This document shows, piece after piece, positions 1-8,065 of a stretch of 64,000 nucleotides of DNA (positions within the stretch are counted from its first letter, which is position 1; each line of letters begins with the position of its first letter). The position numbers and the translations under genes were made by a program. The DNA lies in contig NC_012704.1 of NCBI RefSeq assembly GCF_000023145.1, positions 2,382,805-2,446,804 on the forward strand, given 5' to 3'. The notes under the pieces were generated by a model. It had not been told where the DNA came from. It saw nothing but the letters and a program-made list of their open reading frames with translations, and did no database searches. This DNA comes from Corynebacterium kroppenstedtii DSM 44385. GTDB taxonomy: Bacteria > Actinomycetota > Actinomycetes > Mycobacteriales > Mycobacteriaceae.

Positions 1-2
1 TA

Positions 3-905
3 ATGCAGACTGACGTTAAGTTTTCCAGCGGAAACCAAACCATCGCGGGCACATTGTTCATTCCCGACGAGGCGCAGGGTGCAAGCCCCGCGATTGTCAT
101 TAGCCACCCATTCGGCAGTGTCCGCCAACAATCGCCGATCAATTACGCAACACGGCTGACCAAGGAAGGCTTCGTCACATTAACGTTCGACGCCGCCTAC
201 CAGGGAGAAAGCACCGGCGAACCTCGCCAGCTCGAAGACCCCTTCATTCGGGTTGAAAACATCAAGGACGCAGTTAGTTATCTGGCGACGCGTGAGGAGG
301 TCGACGCCGATCGGATCGGTGCTCTCGGCATTTGCGCCTCCGGCGGGTTCGTACCGTTCGCGGCGTCCAGTGATATCCGGATCAAGGCGGTCGCCACTGT
401 CAGCGGTGCCGATCTAGGTGACGTGTACAGGTCCCAGACCGAGACGCTGCCGAAACTCCTCAAAGCCTCAGCACAGGCTCGCACCGATCGTGCAGCGGGT
501 AAGGACGTCGAAGCACAGCCGATGATCCCGATGACACAGGATCAGGCAAACGAGTACCCCGATCGTTCGATGTACAAGGAAGCCTACGACTATTACCGCA
601 CGGACCGTGCCAAAGATGACCGAGCACCGAATACCGTCGATCCGACGAGCTTCGACCGCATCGCCGTATTCGACGCCTACGGTTTCATCGATCAGATCTC
701 GCCACGTCCATTGCTCATGATTGCCGGAAGTGACGCGGACACGCTGCCGTATTCGCAGAACTCGATTGAGAAGGCGCAAGAACCAAAGGAATTGTTCATT
801 ATCGACGGCGCGTCACACGTCGACCTCTACGACAAGCCCGAATACGTCGATCCGGCTGTCGCCAAGATGAGCTCCTTCTTTCATGAGAACCTCGCGACAA
901 ACTGA
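3..905 (+). CDS. Alpha/beta hydrolase, dienelactone-hydrolase-like with Cys nucleophile
   Basis: A 300-residue cytosolic alpha/beta hydrolase without signal peptide. The nucleophile elbow reads GICASGG with Cys111 in the nucleophile position, as in dienelactone hydrolases, rather than Ser. A later Asp (IAGSDAD, about 244) and His272 (GASHVDLYD) complete a plausible triad, and SHPFGS near residue 35 fits the oxyanion region. The substrate is unknown; the family cleaves small ester or lactone bonds. The ATG lies at the very edge of the window, so promoter and upstream partner cannot be seen. It is followed by a decayed second copy, so this is the surviving member of a tandem duplication. Confidence 0.85.
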   Translation: MQTDVKFSSGNQTIAGTLFIPDEAQGASPAIVISHPFGSVRQQSPINYATRLTKEGFVTLTFDAAYQGESTGEPRQLEDPFIRVENIKDAVSYLATREEVDADRIGALGICASGGFVPFAASSDIRIKAVATVSGADLGDVYRSQTETLPKLLKASAQARTDRAAGKDVEAQPMIPMTQDQANEYPDRSMYKEAYDYYRTDRAKDDRAPNTVDPTSFDRIAVFDAYGFIDQISPRPLLMIAGSDADTLPYSQNSIEKAQEPKELFIIDGASHVDLYDKPEYVDPAVAKMSSFFHENLATN

Positions 906-963
906 TTATTTAACGAACTGATTCCTCAAGGCGAACTGACCCGCGACCTGTAAAGGAGCAAGC

Positions 964-1877
964 ACGAGCAAAGACATCAACATCAAGACTCCCAACGGTT
1001 ATGGCACAACACTCTCTGCAGTTATCAATTTCCCTCCAGAGTTCGATGCCTCACAGACCTATCCCGCCATCGTCGTTTCCCACCCCGGTGGTGGCGTGAA
1101 GGAGCAAACCGCAGGACTCTACGCCAAAAAAGTCGCCGAATACGAATTTGTCACCGTCGTCTACGATGCGTCCTTCCAGGGCGCCAGTTCTGGTTAACCC
1201 CGTCAGCTGGAGAATCCACATATCAGGACCGAGGATGTTAGCGCTGTGGTCGACTATCTCACCACTCTGGACTACGTCGATAACGAACGAATAGGTGCCA
1301 TGGGAATTTGCGCCGGGGTTGGTTATACCGCCAACGCCGCGATCAATGACCCTCGAATCAAGGCCGTGGGCACCGTGAGCCTGATTAATATCGGTCAGAT
1401 GTTCCGCAACGGGTGGGACGGATCAGTTACCGATGCCGAGGCGGCACCGATTCTCGAGCAGGCAGCACAGGCGCGGACCACTGATGCCGCTGGTCAGGAT
1501 AATGGGTTCCCCCTGGCACCGATGAACGAGGACGATGCCCCCAATGAGGAGCTACGCCAGGCGTGGGAGTACTACCACACCCCCGCTGCGAGCATCCCAA
1601 CGCTCGAGGTTGGATGACTACCCGTAGTCTGTCGCAGATCATCACATACGACGCCTTCCACAAGGCCGAGACTTATCTCGCTCAACCGCTGTTGATCGTT
1701 GCCGGGAGCGAAGCTGGGTCGAAGTGGATGAGCGATGATCTCTACGAACGAGCTGCCAGTACAGACAAATCCTTTCACGTAGTTGAAGGTGCGAATCACA
1801 TGGATCTTTACGATGGCGAGAAAGAGGTGGCTGAGGCCGTCGATAATCTCGGGTCCTTCTTCAGCGACAAGCTCTAA
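964..1877 (+). pseudogene. Decayed tandem copy of the alpha/beta hydrolase
   Basis: The translation parallels the preceding hydrolase throughout (SHPGGGVKEQ, YDASFQGASSG, GICAGVGYT, GANHMDLYDG). Three lesions are visible. The expected initiator at 964 is ACG, placed after an AAAGGAGC ribosome-binding sequence. The codon at 1195-1197 is TAA where the first copy has GAA (Glu of the GEPRQLE block). The frame shifts at about 1585-1600, between the EYYHT block and the downstream TTRSLSQIITYDAF block. Catalytic Cys and His equivalents remain in the broken frames. A functional product is very unlikely. Confidence 0.85.
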
Positions 1878-1928
1878 GCCCCCAGGCTATAAGACCCCGG
1901 AGGGAATAGCACCGCAACCAGCGGAAAC

Positions 1929-2573
1929 TTAGGCTAGCGCCTTCAACCTGGCGTCGAGGTTGGCGGTGCGCTTATCCTCGTTGAAGCTCAACGCAAAGCA
2001 GACAATACCGACAAGGATTCCGTACACCGTCCACGGTCGCGACTCAGTGATGTGCGCGCGGATGAACGCCAGTGCTTTTCTCCTGATGAAGCGGGAGAAA
2101 TAAAACGATCCCACGAAGTAGCCCACCACGGCGCTGATAGCGAGACCCAATCGTGCCCATCCCCACGGGCTTGGGGCTCTATTTTCATCAATTTTCGACG
2201 GTGTGGCCTGCGGTAACTCGCTTTCCGACGGCGAAGTTCCCGCCCCCTCGGCGGCTTCCAGCCCAGGGTCCTCAGACACGGCGGCCTCAGGAGAATTATT
2301 ATCCGTGTCTGCCGAGTCTTCCGACGACTCTGTCGTCATCCATATCACCGCGAACGCGGATCCTAGTATCCCTACCTTCGTAGCCACCCGGCGCGGCTTC
2401 GATTCAATACCACCTGAGGCGTACCAACCTCCGATCAGGGAAGATACCAATACTCGTTGGGCAAAGCCGGGCGCACCCCGTTTGTCCGGAGGCAGTGAGT
2501 CGATACGGTCTTTCGCTTCGCTGAGACGTCGTGTGGCTCCGTGGGGAAACTGATCTCTCCTGCTTAGGTGCAT
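1929..2573 (-). CDS. Hypothetical membrane protein
   Basis: A 214-residue protein of no recognised family. It has three likely membrane segments, at about residues 67-80, 138-160 and 182-198. A Ser/Glu/Asp-rich acidic linker at about 82-125 separates the first segment from the other two. The N-terminal 60 residues are polar (RLSEAKDRIDSLPPDKRG) and may be cytoplasmic. It begins at ATG 21 nt downstream of the end of the TetR pseudogene on the same strand, so the two may once have been co-transcribed. Function unknown. Confidence 0.55.
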   Translation of the reverse strand: MHLSRRDQFPHGATRRLSEAKDRIDSLPPDKRGAPGFAQRVLVSSLIGGWYASGGIESKPRRVATKVGILGSAFAVIWMTTESSEDSADTDNNSPEAAVSEDPGLEAAEGAGTSPSESELPQATPSKIDENRAPSPWGWARLGLAISAVVGYFVGSFYFSRFIRRKALAFIRAHITESRPWTVYGILVGIVCFALSFNEDKRTANLDARLKALA

Positions 2574-2594
2574 GGCCCCCAGACTAACAAGGCT

Positions 2595-3131
2595 TTACTC
2601 ACTGCCTCCTTGTTTTTCTGCAACGGAATAAAGCTGCACAGTCAACCGATCGCCGACTAGCGCTGAGACCTGCCGTGCCACCGCACTAGGGTTCGCCACC
2701 TCTAAGCACACTAAAGCGTCCGTAATAACGTCGTGCAGATCCCTCGCCATCTATGCAGCAGATGATGCAAAGACCGCTTGCGTCCGGGACGCACGAATAA
2801 ATTCGAGCACCACGATAGCTTCTACCTTTCAGGGTTCATCAACAGGAAGAACCTGTTCCAGAAGATCCTGTAGAGCATTTAATGCTTTTTCGCCCGTGAG
2901 TCCCCTTAGTTGTTCGACTGGATGATGTTCGAGGCGTCGGCCCATACGGTCTCCGGCTTCTTGGGCTGCCGCGGCAAGTAAATCCTCGTGGCCGCCGAAA
3001 AAGTGCCGTACTGACCCAATATTTAGGTCTGCTTCTGCCGCCACTTTTCTTTCGTACCGAGCCAACACCCGGGATGCCTCTTCCCTCGGCAGACCCCGCC
3101 TGTGTCCGTTTCCACGATGCAGTTTGGAAAG
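2595..3131 (-). pseudogene. TetR-family regulator remnant
   Basis: In one frame the sequence reads through a TetR-type N-terminal arm (RGNGHRRGLPREEASRVLAR), part of the helix-turn-helix (RKVAAEADLNIGSVRHFFG) and a ligand-domain tail ending at a TAA at 2595-2597. It is broken by TGA at 2829-2831 and TAG at 2751-2753. The residues expected between VLARY and RKVAAEAD are too few, which suggests a small deletion in the helix before the HTH. No start codon is evident. The promoter-proximal end faces the divergent secreted protein gene at 3248, which it probably once regulated. Confidence 0.75.
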
Positions 3132-3233
3132 AAGGGTGTGGGGGCAAATGAACAACAACCAAACTTCCGGCGAACCTTCCGCAAATTCTGCAGCAGCATA
3201 GCTAGCGACCACCGTCACTACGCATACCACCTG

Positions 3234-3254
3234 TTTTCATAGTGGGTATGAAAA
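3234..3254. promoter_or_regulatory. Inverted repeat, possible orphan operator
   Basis: Perfect 8-bp arms TTTTCATA and TATGAAAA are separated by GTGGG, and the second arm overlaps the ATG at 3248. The position between a dead tetR and a divergent gene is typical of a TetR operator. Binding is inference. Confidence 0.4.
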
Positions 3255-4522
3255 TACGTATTCGTTCCAATCACAACCGGAGGATCACCCCTCTGATTGC
3301 TCCCCCACTTATTGTCACCACCCTCATTACCGGGTCCGCAGTTGCCATCTCCGCAACCCCAACCACCGCAGGTTCGGCTGTCCCATCTTCTAGCGCTCCA
3401 AGCCCTGGCGCGACAAACCAAACCCGTTATAACGGCATGTTCGACCTCGGCAAGGCGACTCAAGATCCTAGCGTCGGCGGATTATCCGGACTGACCTCTC
3501 TTGCTGATGGTTCCTATCTAGCCATCTCAGATGACAAAGGCGATCATGGCCCCACCCGCGCATACCGATTGAACATCGATAACAGTGGCCGGGCACAAGT
3601 CATCGGCCGGGTGGTTTTCACCAACCCAGATGGAAGTGCGTACAACCCTAAGGAATTCGACGCCGAAGAGATCCGCCAATTGCCCAATGGGCACCTGTTG
3701 TGGACGACAGAGGGTGGGTCACAAGGTGCAGAGAATCGTTCCCCCCTTATCATCGAATCCGATAGAACCGGACGTGAGATTCGCCGTATTCATCCTCCGC
3801 AGTACCACGTCCCCAGCCCTGAAGATGCGCCGGACACTAAAGAAGCTAAAGGCATAAGCCCCAATAAGGGGCCAGAAGGGATGACCATTTCTCCTGATGG
3901 AGAAACCATTTACACGATCAACGAAAACTCTCTGGCGCAGGATGGACCAAGCAATACTCCCCAGTCGGGATCCAAAACGCGACTAACCGTCTACAACACT
4001 GCGACAGGGAAGCCCAGCGCGGAATATGTGGTTGACGTAGATCCCACGTATGCCCCCGAAGCCGACCGCGGATATGCTTCCCTAGCTACGTCCCCGGATG
4101 GAAACCTTTACGCCCTACAACGCGGATATATCCCCAAACAAGGAAACCGCGCAGAGATCTACCGATTAGATGTAAAAGGAGCTACCAACGTTCTCGGCCG
4201 GGAACGCCTCAACGGTACCGAAGTAGCAATCAAGCGCGAGAAGGTCTTCGATTTCGTTGATTCGAAACTCGGTAATAGTGCACATCCGGGTGCCAGAGGC
4301 GTTCCGGAGTCTCCCGAAAACGTGGAAGGCATGACCTTCGCAGCCCCGCCAGCCGGAGCCCCGGCTACCAATTCCCTGTCCACTGGCTCCCGTTCCAACG
4401 GCCGAGGCACTGGAGTATCTAAAACGCCAGTGGGGGACAATCGTGTTTACCTCATCTCGGACAATAACTTCAGCGATTCGCAACGCACGGTAGTCCATTC
4501 CCTGGACATCGCTCCTCGCTAG
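3248..4522 (+). CDS. Secreted phytase-like esterase-domain protein
   Basis: A 424-residue exported protein of the 'esterase-like activity of phytase' family. An N-terminal basic and hydrophobic signal region (about residues 10-38) is followed by a Ser/Pro-rich linker, then a beta-propeller-like domain. Family blocks visible are GGLSGL, FDAEEI, NKGPEGMTISPDG, NVEGMTF and LISDNNF; the paired acidic motifs probably bind metal. Substrate unknown, perhaps phosphate esters. GTG at 3242 is an alternative start, but ATG 3248 follows directly in frame. The -strand neighbour is a TetR remnant, so regulation has probably been lost. Confidence 0.75.
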   Translation: MKIRIRSNHNRRITPLIAPPLIVTTLITGSAVAISATPTTAGSAVPSSSAPSPGATNQTRYNGMFDLGKATQDPSVGGLSGLTSLADGSYLAISDDKGDHGPTRAYRLNIDNSGRAQVIGRVVFTNPDGSAYNPKEFDAEEIRQLPNGHLLWTTEGGSQGAENRSPLIIESDRTGREIRRIHPPQYHVPSPEDAPDTKEAKGISPNKGPEGMTISPDGETIYTINENSLAQDGPSNTPQSGSKTRLTVYNTATGKPSAEYVVDVDPTYAPEADRGYASLATSPDGNLYALQRGYIPKQGNRAEIYRLDVKGATNVLGRERLNGTEVAIKREKVFDFVDSKLGNSAHPGARGVPESPENVEGMTFAAPPAGAPATNSLSTGSRSNGRGTGVSKTPVGDNRVYLISDNNFSDSQRTVVHSLDIAPR

Positions 4523-4583
4523 TGGCCCGCCACCAGCGGATACTCAAAGGCACCTCGCGGTAATACTTTTTGACGGGTTCGAG

Positions 4584-5150
4584 TTGCTTGATGCGTTCGG
4601 CCCTATAGAGCTCTTCAGCGCAATCCCCGATGTAAAAATTCAACTGGTAGCTCAGCGAACTGGCGCCGTCCGAAGCGCTCAAGGCGTTGAAGTGATTGCA
4701 GAATTAGAGTACGGCGAGCTTAACGATCCCGATATCATCTTGGTCCCCGGAGGTATGGGAACACGGACGTTGGCTCGCGACAAATCGTTCTTGTCTTGGC
4801 TAACAGATATCGGAACCCGATCAGAGATAGTGGCATCAGTTTGCACGGAATCAGCACTGTTGGCCGCGGCTAGTCTCCTCGAAAGCCATCGAGCGACGAG
4901 CAACAAACTAGCTTTTGAATGGGCGTCCTCATTTGGCAACGATGTTTCTTGGGAGTATCAAGCGCGGTGGATCCACGACGGTTGTCGATGGACATCCTCG
5001 GGCGTTGCAGCCGGCATGGACATGGCCGCCGCGCTGATTGGACACCTGTTTGGGCAAGAGATTCAAACGGAAGTAACCAAGCGCGTTGAATACCAACCAC
5101 AGACCGATAGCACTATCGATCCTTTTGCACGCTTCCAGGGCCCACGCTAA
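4584..5150 (+). CDS. DJ-1/PfpI-family protein, 5' end lacking a normal start
   Basis: Recognised by ILVPGGMGTRTLA and the nucleophile-elbow region VASVCTESALLAAASLL, whose Cys is residue 87 counting from the TTG at 4584. The open frame continues upstream through residues matching the first beta strand (TQRHLAVILFDGFELLDAFGP, 4542 onward), but no ATG, GTG or TTG precedes them in frame. Either translation starts at TTG 4584 and loses that strand, a non-standard codon is used, or the gene is a pseudogene. It follows the phytase-like gene by about 60 nt, within a block containing two other broken genes. Members act as amidases, glyoxalases or chaperones; role here unknown. Confidence 0.6.
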   Translation: MLDAFGPIELFSAIPDVKIQLVAQRTGAVRSAQGVEVIAELEYGELNDPDIILVPGGMGTRTLARDKSFLSWLTDIGTRSEIVASVCTESALLAAASLLESHRATSNKLAFEWASSFGNDVSWEYQARWIHDGCRWTSSGVAAGMDMAAALIGHLFGQEIQTEVTKRVEYQPQTDSTIDPFARFQGPR

Positions 5151-5258
5151 GCAACCGCTACGCGATTCGACCAGAGCGATGACGACCGAAAAGACCCCAG
5201 CGCAGCGTCGATAATGAAATCCCGGTCACAGCAACGCTGAAATTTCAGCGTCACCCCG

Positions 5259-5264
5259 TACACT
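5259..5264 (+). promoter_or_regulatory. -10 hexamer TACACT, leaderless start
   Basis: TACACT lies 7 nt before the ATG at 5272 and there is no Shine-Dalgarno sequence. Transcription would start at or next to the A of the ATG. Confidence 0.5.
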
Positions 5265-5271
5265 AGAGGGC

Positions 5272-5508
5272 ATGTTCGGACGAAAATCAGCGGCTGACAA
5301 AGCTGCGGCCGCTACCTATGAAGCTGCGGAACGCACCACAGTCCCGCTGGACGTGCCCATGACGCGGATGATGGCCGAAGAGCTACCGATCCTGGATAGT
5401 TCGTCCCGGCAACGGGTCAATGACCTGCTCAGGGAATATGATGGGCCGCTCATTACCAGCGTGGACATGTTGCCCGAAGAGATACGCGACATCATGAACC
5501 TCTACTAA
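5272..5508 (+). CDS. Small conserved-looking hypothetical protein
   Basis: A 78-residue soluble, acidic protein without membrane segment or recognisable domain. An Ala-rich N-terminus (AADKAAAATYEAAERT) is followed by a likely helical region (RQRVNDLLREYDG) and a Leu/Ile-rich end (MLPEEIRDIMNLY). The leaderless promoter arrangement and good codon use support a real gene. It stands alone, 214 bp before dprE1. Function unknown. Confidence 0.6.
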   Translation: MFGRKSAADKAAAATYEAAERTTVPLDVPMTRMMAEELPILDSSSRQRVNDLLREYDGPLITSVDMLPEEIRDIMNLY

Positions 5509-5722
5509 ACCCGCCTTTACCCGTCTTTCCAGTGTCGGCTCCCATCAAGTCGATACTCGCCTATCACTGCGACAGGCGTAAAACTATGGCGTAGAACTAT
5601 ACGGGTGGTAGCGCGGGAAGCTTTGTGGCCGCTCACGGCTCCAGCCGAGATCGCCACAGAGGCTCCCACGCTCGTGTGATCGCGCACAACCAATCTGACG
5701 TACCAAGGAGAAAGAGTTAGAA

Positions 5723-7156
5723 GTGAGCTCAACCACGACAGATCAACTACCGCTAGAGCACCGTCGTCTCACAGGGTGGGGGCGCACTCAGCCGGCTTCG
5801 AGTGAAGTCCTGTCCACGCCCGACCTGGACCTGATTGCCCGCGCAGTGCGGGAGGTTGCCGAGCAAAACGAGGACAAGCCCGACTACCTCAAGCGTGGCG
5901 TGATCGCCCGTGGTCTGGGCCGTTCCTACGGCGACCCGGCCCAGAACAGCGGTGGTCTTGTCGTCGACATGGCTGCGCTCAATGAAATCCACTCCATTGA
6001 CCCGGACACGGCTATTGCCGACGTCGACGGTGGCGTCACCCTCGACCAACTCATGAAAGCCGCACTCCCCTACGGGCTGTGGGTTCCGGTGCTTCCCGGC
6101 ACCCGGCAGGTCACCATCGGTGGAGCTATCGGCCCCGATATTCACGGCAAGAACCACCACTCCGCCGGTTCCTTCGGTAACCACGTCGCTTCCATGGAGC
6201 TTCTGGTTGCCGACGGCCGCATCCTGCACCTCGAGCCAGAGGGCAGCGCCGATGACCCCGATGGCGAACTCTTCTGGGCAACCGTCGGCGGCATGGGCCT
6301 CACCGGCATCATTGTGCGCGCACGCATCGCGATGACTCGTACCGAAACGGCCTACTTCATTGCCGACGGCGACATGACCGCGTCGCTGGACGAAACCATC
6401 GAATTCCACTCCGACGGTTCGGAGAAGAACTACACCTACTCATCGGCATGGTTCGACGCTATTTCTCCCGAACCGAAACTGGGCCGTGCCGCCATCTCCC
6501 GCGGATCCCTGGCCACTCTGGACCAGTTGAAGGAATACGCCCCCAAGCTGGCGAAAAAGCCGTTAAAGTTCAACGCACCCCAGCTGATGACCGTCCCGGA
6601 CATCTTCCCGAACTTCACCATGAACAAGCTGACCATGATGTCCATCGGTGAGCTGTGGTGGCTGAAGTCCGGAACGTACCGCAACAAGGTGCAGAACCTG
6701 ACGCAGTTCTACCAGCCGCTCGACCTCATCGGCGAGTGGAACCGCGGGTACGGCTCCAAGGGCTTCCTGCAGTACCAGTTCGTGGTCCCGCGCGAAGCTG
6801 TCGAACCTTTCAAAGAGATTGTCCGCGACATTCAGCGCTCCGGGCACTACTCCGCCCTCAACGTCTTCAAACTGTTCGGTGAAGGCAACCGCGCACCTCT
6901 CTCCTACCCGATGCCCGGCTGGAACGTCTGCGTCGACTTCCCCATCAAGCCCGGCCTCGGCGACTTCCTGGATGACTTGGACAAACGAGTCATGGAATTC
7001 GGTGGGCGCCTCTACCTAGCGAAGGAATCTCGCACCTCGGCCGAAAACTTCCACAAGATGTACCCCAAGATGGACAGCTGGCTGAAGACCCGCAACACCA
7101 TCGACCCCAGCGGCGTGTTCGCCTCGGACATGTCCCGCCGTCTGGAACTGCACTAA
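5723..7156 (+). CDS. dprE1: Decaprenylphosphoryl-beta-D-ribose 2'-oxidase DprE1
   Basis: A 477-residue FAD-dependent oxidase. It oxidises decaprenylphosphoryl ribose to the 2-keto intermediate, the first half of epimerisation to the arabinose donor for arabinogalactan. The FAD-binding region includes [10 protein letters not shown] (62-71), [19 protein letters not shown] (125-143) and the HGKNHH block. The cysteine that benzothiazinones trap in M. tuberculosis is conserved as Cys403 in [10 protein letters not shown]. The GTG start follows AAGGAG. dprE2 lies 91 bp downstream, so the pair probably forms one unit at the inner membrane or periplasm. The 214-bp upstream gap holds presumed promoter sequence and no gene. 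Confidence 0.95.
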   Translation: MSSTTTDQLPLEHRRLTGWGRTQPASSEVLSTPDLDLIARAVREVAEQNEDKPDYLKRGVIARGLGRSYGDPAQNSGGLVVDMAALNEIHSIDPDTAIADVDGGVTLDQLMKAALPYGLWVPVLPGTRQVTIGGAIGPDIHGKNHHSAGSFGNHVASMELLVADGRILHLEPEGSADDPDGELFWATVGGMGLTGIIVRARIAMTRTETAYFIADGDMTASLDETIEFHSDGSEKNYTYSSAWFDAISPEPKLGRAAISRGSLATLDQLKEYAPKLAKKPLKFNAPQLMTVPDIFPNFTMNKLTMMSIGELWWLKSGTYRNKVQNLTQFYQPLDLIGEWNRGYGSKGFLQYQFVVPREAVEPFKEIVRDIQRSGHYSALNVFKLFGEGNRAPLSYPMPGWNVCVDFPIKPGLGDFLDDLDKRVMEFGGRLYLAKESRTSAENFHKMYPKMDSWLKTRNTIDPSGVFASDMSRRLELH

Positions 7157-7247
7157 TCCGATCTGGTCAGTCCACACTCACTGCACGAATTGCATTACTC
7201 CGCCGGGTCCGGTGACGGGCTCGGCACACAGAAAGGGTCCTTTCTTT

Positions 7248-8009
7248 ATGCTTAACGCCGTTGGGCACGCACAATCCATCCTTCTCCTCGGGGGAACGTC
7301 GGACATGGGCCTCGCCATCGTCGAGGAATTCCTCTCCCGAGGCTCCGCCACCGTCACCCTCGCAGCCAGGAAAAACAGCAAAGATCTCCCCGCCGCGATT
7401 GACCGAATGAAGAAAGCAGGGGCGTCCGAGGTACGCACCATCGACTTCGATGCTCTCGACACCGAGTCACACAAGGCCGTCATCGACGAGGCCTTCAGCC
7501 ACGGCGATATCGACCTCGCCATCGTCGCATTCGGCATTTTGGGCGACCAAGAAGAATTGTGGCAGAACCAAGAAAAAGCGGTTCAAGCTGCAGAGATCAA
7601 CTACACGGGCTCAGTGTCCGTCGGAGTTCTGCTCGGCCAAGCCATGAAGAAGCAGGGCCACGGGCAGATCGTGGCAATCTCCTCCGTCGCCGGTGAGGTC
7701 GTCCGACGCTCCAACTTCGTGTACGGCTCCACCAAGGCCGGGTTCGACGGCTTCTACCGCCAGCTGGGCGAGGCGCTGCGTGACAGTGGCGTCCGCGTCC
7801 TCGTTGTTCGCCCAGGCCAGGTGCGCACACAGATGACCGAAGGCCTTGACGACGCACCGCTGACCGTCAATAAAGAAGACGTTGCGGCCGCCGTCGCGAA
7901 AGCTGTCGACGACAACAAGTCCGTGATCTGGGTCCACCCGCTGTTCCGCTACGTCATGATGGCCCTGGCTCACATTCCTGCCGGTATCCTGCGGAAACTG
8001 CCTATCTAA
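7248..8009 (+). CDS. dprE2: Decaprenylphosphoryl-2-keto-ribose reductase DprE2
   Basis: A 253-residue short-chain dehydrogenase that reduces the DprE1 product to decaprenylphosphoryl arabinose. The NAD(P) motif GGTSDMG lies near residues 15-21, and the active site YGSTK follows SSVAGE. The C-terminus ([21 protein letters not shown]) matches the mycobacterial protein closely. ATG 7248 matches the family N-terminus (MLNAVG) and is preceded by AAAGGG about 10 nt upstream; the open frame extends further 5' but without homology. In other mycolata aftA and emb genes usually follow; here a convergent decarboxylase gene follows instead. Confidence 0.93.
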   Translation: MLNAVGHAQSILLLGGTSDMGLAIVEEFLSRGSATVTLAARKNSKDLPAAIDRMKKAGASEVRTIDFDALDTESHKAVIDEAFSHGDIDLAIVAFGILGDQEELWQNQEKAVQAAEINYTGSVSVGVLLGQAMKKQGHGQIVAISSVAGEVVRRSNFVYGSTKAGFDGFYRQLGEALRDSGVRVLVVRPGQVRTQMTEGLDDAPLTVNKEDVAAAVAKAVDDNKSVIWVHPLFRYVMMALAHIPAGILRKLPI

Positions 8010-8065
8010 GGGAAACTGGCGACGCAGGTCCCGGCGCGAACAACCGCGATCGGGCGTCAGAGCGA

